From Pseudomonadota bacterium (lineage in GTDB: Bacteria; Pseudomonadota; Alphaproteobacteria; Rhizobiales; Rhizobiaceae), in NCBI GenBank assembly GCA_023419535.1, contig JAEZXX010000091.1, forward strand, positions 1 to 40,124: a stretch of DNA of 40,124 nucleotides, in the 5' to 3' direction. A program made the translations under genes and the position numbers. Positions 27,607 to 35,514 of the stretch are shown piece by piece. The stretch's first letter is position 1; every line of letters starts with the position of its first letter. The notes below the pieces were generated by a model that saw only the letters and a list, made by a program, of their open reading frames with translations, was not told the origin of the DNA and searched no databases.

Positions 27607-28527
27607 TCAGGCGGCCGTCGCGATGCCCTTGCGCTTCGGTCCAAAGAGACAGGCGAGGCCGAGAAGAAGGCCCGAGACCGTCGCGATCATGCCGGCCGCC
27701 GAGACGCTGGCGCCCCAACCGAGGAGGAGCGGCAGATAGGCGGCGCAGAAGAAGCCGAGGATCGCCGAGGCCACGGCGAAGGCCGAACTCCAGACGATCT
27801 GCCCGCCCATCTTGTCCGTCATCAGCCGCGCGCTTGCGGGCGGGCAGATGAACATGGCGATGACGATGATCGAACCGACCGCGTCGAAGGCGGTGACGGC
27901 GACGGCCGCGACGAGGACGACGAGGACGAAGGAGAAGAGGCCGGGGCGCGCGCCGACGCTCTCAGCGAACCCCGCGTCGAACGTCCCGATCACGAGTTCC
28001 TTCCAGAACAGCGCGACGAAGAGCGCCACGACGACGAGCATGAGCGCCAGCCGCGGTAGCTGCGGCGGCAGATCGGCGAGCGCGGCCGGGTCGAGGAGCG
28101 CGCCCCAGCCGAGACCGGAGAACCAGACCAGGCTCTCCAGATTGCCGTAGAGCGCGTGTTCGACGTCCAGATGCACCGAACTCGTGTCGGTCCTCTCGAT
28201 CAGGAGGATGCCGGCGGCGAACATGGCGGTGAAGACCACGCCCATCGCCGCGCCGGGTTCCACGCGGCCGAGGCGGCGCACGAGTTCGATCAGGAGCACC
28301 GAGGCGACGGCGGCCACGCCCGCGCCGATCAGCATGGGGCCGGCCGCGATCGTGCCCGTGACGAGGAAGGCCATGACGATGCCGGGCAGGACGACATGGC
28401 TGACGGCGTCGCCGATCAGCGCCTGCCGGCGCAGGACGAGGAAGTTGCCGACGAGCGCGCAGGCGAGCGAGGCCAGGACGCCGACGAGGAGCGGCACCAG
28501 AGACAGGAAGACGAAATCGTCGAACAT
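27607..28527 (-). CDS. sitD: Mn/Fe-type ABC transporter permease SitD-like
   Basis: 306-residue inner-membrane permease of the metal ABC-3 family (ZnuB/MntB/SitD). About eight to nine membrane segments; the family patch VLRRQALIGDAVSHVVLPGI is near residues 31-50 and IIVIAMFICPPASARLMTD lies near 225-245. The ATG shares one base with the upstream permease stop (TGATG), so translation is coupled. It is the last gene of a SBP-ATPase-permease-permease operon in the standard sitABCD order. Substrate is taken from the binding protein (see sitA): most likely manganese. Confidence 0.9.
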   Translation of the reverse strand: MFDDFVFLSLVPLLVGVLASLACALVGNFLVLRRQALIGDAVSHVVLPGIVMAFLVTGTIAAGPMLIGAGVAAVASVLLIELVRRLGRVEPGAAMGVVFTAMFAAGILLIERTDTSSVHLDVEHALYGNLESLVWFSGLGWGALLDPAALADLPPQLPRLALMLVVVALFVALFWKELVIGTFDAGFAESVGARPGLFSFVLVVLVAAVAVTAFDAVGSIIVIAMFICPPASARLMTDKMGGQIVWSSAFAVASAILGFFCAAYLPLLLGWGASVSAAGMIATVSGLLLGLACLFGPKRKGIATAA

Positions 28528-29720
28528 CAGGCGCTCCTGCCGCCGAGCCGCTCGAGCTCGCCGATGCGCTCGGGGCCGAGGAGGTCGGCGAGCGGGCGCA
28601 GATCCAGATCGAGCCCCCGTGCCTCCGCGGGATAGGCGCGGCGGTGGATCGCACGCAGCCGCTCGTCCCGCGCGGCGTCCTCGGCCGCGCGGCGTCCTTC
28701 GGCCGTCGGCTCTCCGCCTTCGTCGAGGAAGCCGCTCCGGCGCAATGCCGTCAGGCTGGCCGCCTCGGGCTGCCGGCCGGTCGCGATGTCCAGGAGGCCC
28801 TGGCGGATCAGAATCGAGCGGGCGAGCCCCCTCGCCTCGCTCCGTCCCGCGAGCAGCCCGCGCAGAGGTGAGAAGACGAGCGAGGCGAGGAAGACCGCGA
28901 AGGAGACGAGGACGATCAGCGCGCCCGTCGGCATGTTGGCGTCGAGCGCGGAGAGGACGGTCCCGACATAGGCCGACAGCGCGCCGATCGCCGCCGCGAT
29001 CGCGACCATGCGGCCCGGCCGGTCGGTCCAGAAGCGCGCCGCGACCGGCGGGATGATCGTCAGCGCGACGATGAGGACGAGGCCGGCGACGCGCAGGCCG
29101 ACGACCGTGACGAGGAGCGTCAGCGCCATCAGCGCGAGGTCGGTCGCCCGAAGGCTGAGACCGCGGGTCGCGGCATAGCCGGGATCGAAGGCGACGAGCG
29201 TGAAGGGCCGGCGCAGGGCGAAGACGGCCAGCCCGATGAGCGCCGCCGAGATCGCGATCGTCTCGGCCTCCGACCGCAGCATGGAGGCCGTGGAACCGAC
29301 GAGGAAACCGGAAAGCCCGGCCTGTCCGCCGGTGTTGAGGGATTGGACGACGGTGAGAAGCACCACGCCGAACCCGAAGAACGCCGACAGTACGGCGCCG
29401 ATCGCGGCGTCCTCCGACAGGCGCGTGCGGCGCGCCATCCATTCGACGGCGAGGAGACCCAGCCCTGCGGAGACCGTCGCCCCGAGAAGAAGCCCGGGGA
29501 TCCAGCGGCCGTCGCTCCACAGGAGCGCCATTGCGATGAAGGCGAGGACGAGCCCCGGCAGCGTCGCGTGGCTGATCGCGTCGGAGACGAGCGAGCGCTT
29601 TCGCAGGAGGACGAAGGCGCCGACGGCGGCCGCGCTGGCGCCCAGAATGGCCGCGCCGATGGTGACGAGCGCGGTGTTGTATCCGGCCTGCAGCGTCAGC
29701 GCGGCCCAGAGGAGGCTCAT
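28527..29720 (-). CDS. sitC: Mn/Fe-type ABC permease SitC-like with C-terminal extension
   Basis: 397-residue permease of the same metal ABC-3 family. The first ~285 residues are membrane domain (VLLRKRSLVSDAISHATLPGLVL; LVLIVALTIIPPVAARFWTDRPG). A further ~110 soluble residues follow, with a pattern like a winged-helix protein (ILIRQGLLDIATG...LTALRRSGFLDEGGEPTAEGRRAAEDAARDERL). Similar DtxR-like C-terminal tails are known on some MntC/TroC-type permeases. Whether this one binds DNA or metal is unknown. It starts 2 bases after the ATPase stop and overlaps the next permease gene. Confidence 0.88.
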   Translation of the reverse strand: MSLLWAALTLQAGYNTALVTIGAAILGASAAAVGAFVLLRKRSLVSDAISHATLPGLVLAFIAMALLWSDGRWIPGLLLGATVSAGLGLLAVEWMARRTRLSEDAAIGAVLSAFFGFGVVLLTVVQSLNTGGQAGLSGFLVGSTASMLRSEAETIAISAALIGLAVFALRRPFTLVAFDPGYAATRGLSLRATDLALMALTLLVTVVGLRVAGLVLIVALTIIPPVAARFWTDRPGRMVAIAAAIGALSAYVGTVLSALDANMPTGALIVLVSFAVFLASLVFSPLRGLLAGRSEARGLARSILIRQGLLDIATGRQPEAASLTALRRSGFLDEGGEPTAEGRRAAEDAARDERLRAIHRRAYPAEARGLDLDLRPLADLLGPERIGELERLGGRSA

Positions 29721-29722
29721 GG

Positions 29723-30484
29723 TCAGGCCGCCTCGACCTGCAGCGGCGCGCCGTCCTCGGCCGCCAGCCGGCCGCCATAGGCGATGTCGAGATTCTCCCG
29801 CGTGAAGGCGGAGGCGACCGGCCCGTCCGCGACCTTGCGTCCGTTCAGGAGCAGGACCCGGTCGAAGATGCGGGCGACGCTCGACAGATCGTGGTGGACG
29901 CAGACGATGGTGCGGCCCGTCGCGTTGACGGTCTTCAGGACCTCAACGATGGCCTGTTCGGTCGCCGCGTCGACGCCCGCGAAGGGCTCGTCCATGATGT
30001 AGAGGTCGGCGTCCTGCGCCAGTGCGCGGGCGAGGAACACGCGCTGCTGCTGGCCGCCCGACAGCTGGCCGATCTGGCGCGAGGCGAAATCCGCCAGGCC
30101 GACGCGCGACAGGCACTCCATCGCTTTGGCGCGCTGACGGCGCCCGGCCAGGCGAAAGAGGCCGAGCTCGCGATAGAGCCCCATCGTCACGACATCGAGC
30201 GCGGTCGCAGGGAAGTCCCAGTCGACGCTGGCGCGCTGCGGCATGTAGGCGACACGTCCGCGCACGCGGGCGAGCGGCTCGCCGAAGAAGAGCGCCTCGC
30301 CCGTGACCTTCGGCACGATGCCGAGGCAGGTCTTGATCAGCGTCGACTTGCCCGCCCCGTTCGGCCCGACGATCGCCGTCATCGACCCCGTCGGGATCGA
30401 TGCGTCGATGGAGAGCAGCGCCGGCTTGCCGCCATAGGCGGCGGAGAGGTTGCGGATCGTCAGGGCGTCGGTCTTGGCGAGCAT
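29723..30484 (-). CDS. sitB: Mn/Fe-type ABC transporter ATPase SitB-like
   Basis: 253-residue ABC ATPase that powers the two permeases. Walker A is GPNGAGKST (~38-46), the Q-loop patch YMPQRASVDWDFPATALD is the form usual in metal ABC importers, the signature is LSGGQQQR, Walker B is LYIMDEPFAGVD, and the switch histidine is in VHHDLSSV. It starts 6 bases after the binding-protein stop and ends 2 bases before sitC, a tight operon. Confidence 0.94.
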   Translation of the reverse strand: MLAKTDALTIRNLSAAYGGKPALLSIDASIPTGSMTAIVGPNGAGKSTLIKTCLGIVPKVTGEALFFGEPLARVRGRVAYMPQRASVDWDFPATALDVVTMGLYRELGLFRLAGRRQRAKAMECLSRVGLADFASRQIGQLSGGQQQRVFLARALAQDADLYIMDEPFAGVDAATEQAIVEVLKTVNATGRTIVCVHHDLSSVARIFDRVLLLNGRKVADGPVASAFTRENLDIAYGGRLAAEDGAPLQVEAA

Positions 30485-30490
30485 GGTCGA

Positions 30491-31465
30491 TTACATGCCT
30501 TTTCCGAGCCGGCCGTCCATGCCGCCCTCGGGAACGGAGCCGCCGAGAGCTGCGGCGATCGTGGAGACGTTGTGGTCGATCATGCCGAGATAGGTGCCCT
30601 CGTAGGTACCCGGCGCGCCCATCGCGTCTGAGAAGAGCTCGCCGCCGATGACGACCTCGTGCCCCCGCGCCCTCGCGCCCTCGATCAGCGCGCGGATATT
30701 GCGGTCCGACACGGAACTCTCGACGAAGATGGCGCCGATGTCGCGCGTGACCAGCGTGTCGACCAACGCCTCGATGCGCTGAAGCCCGGCCTCGCTCTCG
30801 GTCGAGATGCCCTGGATCGCCATGACCTCCCAGCCATAGGCCTCGCCGAAATAGCCGAAGGCGTCATGCGCGGTGACGAGGACGCGGGACGCGTCCGGAA
30901 CCGTGCCGAGAACCTCCTCGCTGTAGGCCGCCAGCCGCTCCAGCTCGCCCAGGTAGCGCTCGGCATTGGCCGCGAAGGCCTCCGCTCCGTCCGGGTCCAG
31001 ATCGGTGAGCATCACCTGCGCCTCCTCGACGACGCCGCGCCACAGGACCGGGTCCATCCAGACATGCGGATCGTATCGGCCGGCATACTCGTCGTGTTCG
31101 AGAAGCGTCTCCTTCGGCAGCGCTTCGGCGAGCGCGATGACCGGGCGCTGTCGCGCGAGCTGGCCGAGGAAGTCCTCCAGCTGTGCCTCCAGATAAAGGT
31201 CGTGCCAAGCGACCGCGTCGGCGCGCGCCATAAGGGCGATGTCGGAACTGGTCTGACGGTAGCCGTGCGGATCGACCCCCGGCCCCATCAGCGCGGAGAC
31301 CTCGACTCGATCGCCGCCGACCTCGCGGACGGCGTCCGCGACCATGCCTGTCGTCGCGACGATCTGCAGCGGCTCGCTCGCCGATGCGGCGCAAGGCGCG
31401 GCCATCAGTGCTGCGAGCGCCAGGGCGGCGGAAGAGGCGGAAGGCGACGTCACAAGGGTCTCCAT
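30491..31465 (-). CDS. sitA: Mn-type periplasmic metal-binding protein SitA-like
   Basis: 324-residue cluster A-I substrate-binding protein. The four expected metal ligands are His in GVDPHGY, His in YDPHVWMDP, Glu in FVESSVSDRN and Asp in LGMIDHNVST. The His-His-Glu-Asp set and the lack of a His-rich loop favour Mn2+ (SitA/MntA/PsaA) over Zn2+ (ZnuA). A hydrophobic signal peptide ends near ASAS, but its n-region has no Lys or Arg, which is odd. ATG 31465 has no ribosome-binding site before it; GTG 31453 has GGAG at 6-base spacing and may be the true start. First gene of sitABCD. Confidence 0.92.
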   Translation of the reverse strand: METLVTSPSASSAALALAALMAAPCAASASEPLQIVATTGMVADAVREVGGDRVEVSALMGPGVDPHGYRQTSSDIALMARADAVAWHDLYLEAQLEDFLGQLARQRPVIALAEALPKETLLEHDEYAGRYDPHVWMDPVLWRGVVEEAQVMLTDLDPDGAEAFAANAERYLGELERLAAYSEEVLGTVPDASRVLVTAHDAFGYFGEAYGWEVMAIQGISTESEAGLQRIEALVDTLVTRDIGAIFVESSVSDRNIRALIEGARARGHEVVIGGELFSDAMGAPGTYEGTYLGMIDHNVSTIAAALGGSVPEGGMDGRLGKGM

Positions 31466-31489
31466 TTGCAACTGCGAACTGTTTGCAAA
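31465..31489. promoter_or_regulatory. TTTGCAA-repeat operator at the sit operon start
   Basis: TTTGCAA occurs at 31465-31471 and TTGCAAA at 31483-31489, forming a 7-bp inverted repeat with an 11-base centre. Because TTTGCAAA is itself palindromic, the units are also direct repeats 17 bases apart, and TGCGAA lies between them. The site abuts the first ATG, where a repressor would block transcription or initiation. Rhizobial Mur (Fur family) sites are built from TGCAA-type units, so Mn-dependent control by Mur is a reasonable inference. Confidence 0.55.
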
Positions 31490-32022
31490 AAGAAGATAGC
31501 CGAGCCGTTGCCGTGTGCAAGGGGCAGTCTTCGATTTCGGCGGCTGGTGGCAGAACGGGACGAGGGACTGTCCCCGGAGCGTCAGGGCGGGCGAACGCCC
31601 GACGGGCTGGTCCGAACCGGGCGCCCTTCCCGATGACGCACGATGGCGGGCATCGCGCGGAACCGGTGCGGAAGGCCGGCGGAACGGCCGAAGACCGGTG
31701 CATGGATCGGGCCGGCCGCTGCGGAACCCGGCCTCTCCCGTTCGGTCGGGGCGATCCCGTCGCAATGCCCAGAGCGCCGTCCCGTCCGTTCGGACGCACG
31801 AAGTCGCTTTATCCCATCGAAACGACGCATCAGGCTCTCCGAAGATCAATCCCGATCTTCGGATCGATGCTGCAGCGTCCGTCGCGGGACGGCTTGGCGC
31901 CCGCTTGTCTCGCGGCCTTCGGAGCACGTGCCCCCGAAACGAAGAAAGGGCCGGAGCTTTCGCTCCGACCCCTTCGTGGTCCGATGGAGATCCCGGATCG
32001 CCGGGACTGCAAACCTTCGGGT
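31490..32022. other. Non-coding stretch upstream of sitA
   Basis: About 530 bases without a gene that I can support; the open frames here are compositional, rich in Arg/Pro/Ser and lacking any family signature. Besides the sit promoter it contains a perfect 10-bp inverted repeat at 31838-31863 (half CCGAAGATC plus a closing T-A pair, 6-base loop), which lacks a U-tract, and a terminator hairpin at 31945-31974. Confidence 0.5.
31945..31974 (-). terminator. Terminator after the 57-residue small gene
   Basis: Read on the minus strand, CGGAGC/GCTCCG with a 4-base loop is extended by a CCC/GGG and AAA/TTT pairing with two mismatches, then CTTCGTTTCGG. It lies about 48 bases past the stop of the small gene at 32023. 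Confidence 0.6.
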
Positions 32023-32196
32023 TCAGCCGCGATCGCGATCGAAGGCGTTGGGGCTGATCCCGGCGCGGCGCAGGGCGTCACGGCTCGGCTTGCGTCCGGC
32101 TTCCGCCGCTGCCGCGCAGTCGATGATCCCGCCCATGATGGTGGCGAAGTGACCAACGCGGGTGCGAAGGTTCGTGCGGGTCGGCTGCTGCGTCAT
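32023..32196 (-). CDS. Small conserved-looking protein, 57 residues
   Basis: 57-residue protein, too short for most gene finders. It begins MTQQPTRTNLRTRVGHFA, has a middle helix TIMGGIIDCAAAAEAG and ends RDALRRAGISPNAFDRDRG. The C-terminal pattern (L-R-R-x-G-I-x-P) recalls the small DUF1127-like proteins of rhizobia, some of which affect RNA turnover and phosphate or carbon metabolism; the similarity is weak. Support: an AGAGG ribosome-binding site 9 bases before the ATG, its own downstream terminator, and an AT-richer upstream region with a possible promoter. It is upstream of sitA but separated by the terminator, so probably independent. Confidence 0.65.
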   Translation of the reverse strand: MTQQPTRTNLRTRVGHFATIMGGIIDCAAAAEAGRKPSRDALRRAGISPNAFDRDRG

Positions 32197-32332
32197 CGAA
32201 GTATTCCTCTCTCTCGTACGGTCGTATCGTCTGATGCGACTGATATAGCCAAAGGAACGCCGAGGCAGTAGGTCTTGGAACGGGGCCCAGCCATGCGGTT
32301 CGCGCATGCCTGGGCCGGTTTCGGAGTTCGGA

Positions 32333-34621
32333 TCAGCTCGAACGCAGAGCTTCCTCGCCATCATGCTCTACGATGTGGACGCGATCGATGGTCGCCTCCA
32401 GGAACGCCTCGTGGACGTAGACGAAGGCGCGGCGCGCCGCTTCCGTCGTTGCCTGCCCCTCGACGGGCTCCAGAAGGAACATCAGGAAGGATCGCCCCGT
32501 GACCATGTAGTTGGTGCCGAACTCGAACGGCTTCAAATCGTCCAGCTCGGGCTGGTTGGTGTCGATGACGCACTGCCAGCGAACACCGCCAGGCGCCTCG
32601 GGCAGCGTGAAGTTGACGACGTCGTGGTGGGCGTTGAGGACGATGAGCATCGTCGCGTCGGTGCCCTGCCGCCGAATGCCCTCCGACTGTGCCCGGCCGT
32701 CGAGCAGCACCCCGAAGCAGCGTGCGCCCGCGTCCGCCCACTGCTCGTCCGTCATCTCGACGCCGGCCGGGTTGATCCAGGCGACGTCCTTCACGCCCAG
32801 CTCGTCGTCGAAGGTGCCGTGCAGGAAGCGGCCGCGGCGAAGCAGCGGCAGCGCCTGACGCAGCGAGATCAGCTTGCGGACGAAATTGGCGAGATCCTCG
32901 CCCTCCCCCGTCACGTTCCAGTCGACCCAGCCGATCTCGTTGTCCTGCGCATAGGCGTTGTTGTTGCCGCCTTGCGTCCGGGCGAACTCGTCGCCCGCCA
33001 GGATCATCGGCGTGCCCCGCGAGAAGAGCAGCGTGGCGAAGAAGTTGCGCAACTGGCGGAAACGGATCTCGTTGATCTCCGCATCCTCGGTCGGCCCCTC
33101 GACCCCGTAATTGTTCGAGAGGTTGTGCGAGTGGCCGTCGCGATTGTCCTCGCCGTTCGCCTCGTTGTGCTTCTCGTTGTAGCAGACGAGGTCGTGCAGC
33201 GTGAAACCGTCATGCGCGGTGATGAAGTTGACCGACGACCACGGCTTGCGCCCGCGCTTGTCGAAGAGGTCGGCCGAGGCCAGAAGCTTGCTGGCGACCG
33301 GGGCCGCCTTGCCGTCGTCGCCGCGCCAGAACGCGCGCACCGTGTCGCGGTAGCCGTCGTTCCACTCCGCCCAGCCCGGGGGGAAGCGGCCGACCTGATA
33401 GCCGCCCGGTCCGCAGTCCCACGGCTCCGCGATGAGCTTGACCTGGCTGAGCAGCGGGTCCTGCATGCAGGCGTGGAGGAAGGAGGACTCCTCCGAGAAG
33501 CCGGTCGGCTCGCGCGCGAGGATCGTGGCGAGGTCGAAGCGGAACCCGTCGACGCGCATCTCCCCCGCCCAGTAGCGCAGGGAGTCCATCACCAGTTGCA
33601 TCACACGCGGATGCGAGGTGTTGACCGTGTTTCCGGTGCCCGTATCGTTGATGTAGTAGCGGTTCTGGTCCGGCATCAGCCGGTAGTAGGACGCGTTGTC
33701 GATGCCCTTGAAGGAGAGCGTCGGTCCGTTCTCGTTGCCTTCGGCCGTGTGGTTGTAGACGACGTCGAGGATCACTTCGAGATCGCTGGCGTGGAAGCGC
33801 GAGACGAGCTCCTTGAACTCGTTGACGAAGGGGCTCGCCAGATAGCGCGGGTCCGGCGCGAAGAAGCCGAGCGTGTTGTAGCCCCAGAAGTTCTTGAGTC
33901 CCTTCTCGACGAGGTAGCTGTCGTCGACGAAGGCGTGGATCGGCAGGAACTCCACCGAGGTGACGCCGAGGCTCTTGATGTAGCTGACGACGTCCGGATT
34001 CATCAGGCCCGCGAAGCGCCCGCGATCGGCTTCCGAGACGCTCGGATGGCGCTGCGTGAAGCCCTTCACGTGGGTCTCGTAGAAGATCGTGCGCTCCCAG
34101 GGCACGTTCGGCCGCCGCTCGTCGCCCCAGGTGAAGGCGGGATCGACGACGCGTGCCTTGGGCACGAAGGCGGCCGAATCCCGCTCGTCGAAGGACAGGT
34201 CGCCGTCGGCATGGCCGATCGTGTAGCCGAACAGCGAATGGTCCCAGGTCAACGCGCCGGTGTGCTGCTTGGCATAGGGATCGATCAGGAGCTTGTTCGG
34301 ATTGAAGCGGTGCCCGGCATCGGGCTCGTAGGGGCCATGGACGCGGTAACCGTAGACGAGGCCCGGACGGGCGGCCGGCAGATAGCCGTGGAAGATTTCG
34401 TTCGTGTATTCGGGAAGCTCGATCCGTTCGAGTTCCGTGCGGCCGTCCTGGTCGAAGATGCAGAGTTCGACCTTGGTCGCGTTGGCCGAGAAGATGGCGA
34501 AGTTGACGCCGAGCCCGTCCCAGGTCGCGCCGAGGGGGAAGGGCCTCCCACCCTCCACCTTCGATCGACGGACGGCAGGGCGGGCGTGGGAGCGTGCGGC
34601 AGCGGGCAGAGGCTGATTCAC
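32333..34621 (-). CDS. glgX: Glycogen debranching enzyme GlgX (isoamylase-type)
   Basis: 762-residue GH13 isoamylase-type enzyme that cleaves alpha-1,6 branches of glycogen or limit dextrin. N-terminal CBM48 domain (PFPLGATWDGLGVNFAIFSANATKV), then the barrel with conserved regions VVYNHTAEGN, the nucleophile Asp in VDGFRFDLA (~360), acid/base Glu in LIAEPWDCG (~398) and the transition-state Asp in FITAHDGFTL (~469). The start is GTG at 34621, with GAGAG upstream. The C-terminal domain is complete. No other glycogen or trehalose gene is adjacent, so this copy stands alone in the window. Confidence 0.96.
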   Translation of the reverse strand: MNQPLPAAARSHARPAVRRSKVEGGRPFPLGATWDGLGVNFAIFSANATKVELCIFDQDGRTELERIELPEYTNEIFHGYLPAARPGLVYGYRVHGPYEPDAGHRFNPNKLLIDPYAKQHTGALTWDHSLFGYTIGHADGDLSFDERDSAAFVPKARVVDPAFTWGDERRPNVPWERTIFYETHVKGFTQRHPSVSEADRGRFAGLMNPDVVSYIKSLGVTSVEFLPIHAFVDDSYLVEKGLKNFWGYNTLGFFAPDPRYLASPFVNEFKELVSRFHASDLEVILDVVYNHTAEGNENGPTLSFKGIDNASYYRLMPDQNRYYINDTGTGNTVNTSHPRVMQLVMDSLRYWAGEMRVDGFRFDLATILAREPTGFSEESSFLHACMQDPLLSQVKLIAEPWDCGPGGYQVGRFPPGWAEWNDGYRDTVRAFWRGDDGKAAPVASKLLASADLFDKRGRKPWSSVNFITAHDGFTLHDLVCYNEKHNEANGEDNRDGHSHNLSNNYGVEGPTEDAEINEIRFRQLRNFFATLLFSRGTPMILAGDEFARTQGGNNNAYAQDNEIGWVDWNVTGEGEDLANFVRKLISLRQALPLLRRGRFLHGTFDDELGVKDVAWINPAGVEMTDEQWADAGARCFGVLLDGRAQSEGIRRQGTDATMLIVLNAHHDVVNFTLPEAPGGVRWQCVIDTNQPELDDLKPFEFGTNYMVTGRSFLMFLLEPVEGQATTEAARRAFVYVHEAFLEATIDRVHIVEHDGEEALRSS

Positions 34622-35071
34622 GGAGGCTCTCTAGACAAGAGGAAGTGACGCAGGACAAGACCCGGAAGGCACGCTTTGTTCCCTGGACCCGAACGCGCGT
34701 CCCGGGCCCGAAGCCCGTGGATATCCGTCCGGTGCAGTACCCGTCGCAGGAAACGGCCGCCACGGGCGGCGGCCGGCCTTCATGCCGCCTTTGCGGCGCC
34801 CGTAGCCCGCATGCGGCCGAACGGCGCGGGCTCCGATGTCGCGACCTGATGACGCGCCGATGCAAGGGTGCCGGGATCGTGGCCACCGTGACGGGAGAAC
34901 GGCGTTGGCTTGCCGCGACCGGTCTCGATGGGCGCCGACCATGCCGAGGCCGAAGCCTGTCACTGGCCGCCACGATCGCCGGTCGATGACCGGCGGATAG
35001 GGAACGACGTCCCGGTTTCGCGGCCAGGCTGTTTCCGAGCCTCGCGGTTCGGTTCCGCTTTCGGACGGACG
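34622..35071. other. Intergenic stretch, 450 bases
   Basis: No credible gene. The only distinct structure is a GC-rich hairpin at 34754-34775 (see the terminator entry) and a promoter/leader region for glgX close to 34622-34680. Open frames on both strands here are Arg/Pro/Gly-rich and lack family signatures or ribosome-binding sites. Confidence 0.45.
34751..34775 (-). terminator. Possible weak terminator before glgX
   Basis: A perfect 8-bp stem CGGCCGCC/GGCGGCCG with a 6-base loop is followed on the minus strand by TTTCC. The U-tract is short and the hairpin is 300 bases from the stop of the nearest upstream gene (35072), so it is tentative. Confidence 0.35.
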
Positions 35072-35416
35072 CTACTGCGTGCGTCTTCCGCTCCGTTCGC
35101 CGTCGAGTCCCCGCAACGCCTCCGCCGCCCAGCGCGCCGAAACGGCCGCCCGCGGCGACTGCACCCGCAGTTCGGGGATCAGGAATTCGAGATAGGCCGC
35201 GAGGGCGTCGGGCGAGGACCGGCGCTCCGAGACGAGGGGGGCATGCGCGGGCGCACGAACGCCCAGATCGAACAGCGCACGCTCGATGTAGGGAACCGCA
35301 ACGCTGTCCGGACCGGCCTCCTGGAAGCAGATCGTCAGGCTGAGAACCAGCGGACAGGACGAAAAGGCATGGTCGGTCTCGACTTCGAAAACGACACTGT
35401 CCAACCCGCGCACCAT
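35072..35416 (-). CDS. Hypothetical protein, 114 residues
   Basis: I do not recognise this protein. It is soluble, about 114 residues, with a beta-like N-terminal half (SVVFEVETDHAFSSCPLVLSLTICF) and an acidic/hydrophobic helix AAYLEFLIPELRV near the C-terminus. Support for a real gene is AGGAG 5 bases before the ATG and an AT-rich 98-base upstream gap containing the palindrome ATTCGCGAAT. It lies directly downstream of a LuxR-type regulator in the same direction and could be its target. No membrane segment or signal peptide. Confidence 0.6.
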   Translation of the reverse strand: MVRGLDSVVFEVETDHAFSSCPLVLSLTICFQEAGPDSVAVPYIERALFDLGVRAPAHAPLVSERRSSPDALAAYLEFLIPELRVQSPRAAVSARWAAEALRGLDGERSGRRTQ

Positions 35417-35468
35417 CGCTTCTCCTCTTGCTCCGCCTGCACATTACGAAGGCGCGCCGCGCGAGAAC

Positions 35469-35478
35469 ATTCGCGAAT
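35469..35478. promoter_or_regulatory. Palindrome upstream of the hypothetical gene
   Basis: ATTCGCGAAT is a perfect 10-bp palindrome 53 bases before the ATG of the gene at 35072-35416, within an AT-rich gap after luxR. A second, looser dyad GTAT...ATAC follows at 35492-35507. Either could be a regulator site; which protein would bind is unknown. Confidence 0.35.
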
Positions 35479-35514
35479 TTACCGCTTTATCGTATACACT
35501 CGGATACAGAGACG

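Noticed and set aside
27607..31465. Zinc (znuABC) transporter
   Set aside because: The binding protein lacks the His-rich loop and has a Glu/Asp ligand pair typical of Mn proteins, and there are two permeases plus a TGCAA-type operator, so a Mn SitABCD assignment fits better.
31515..32156. Several open frames on both strands upstream of sitA
   Set aside because: Low-complexity Arg/Ser/Pro composition, mutual overlap, no ribosome-binding sites and interruption by a terminator hairpin.
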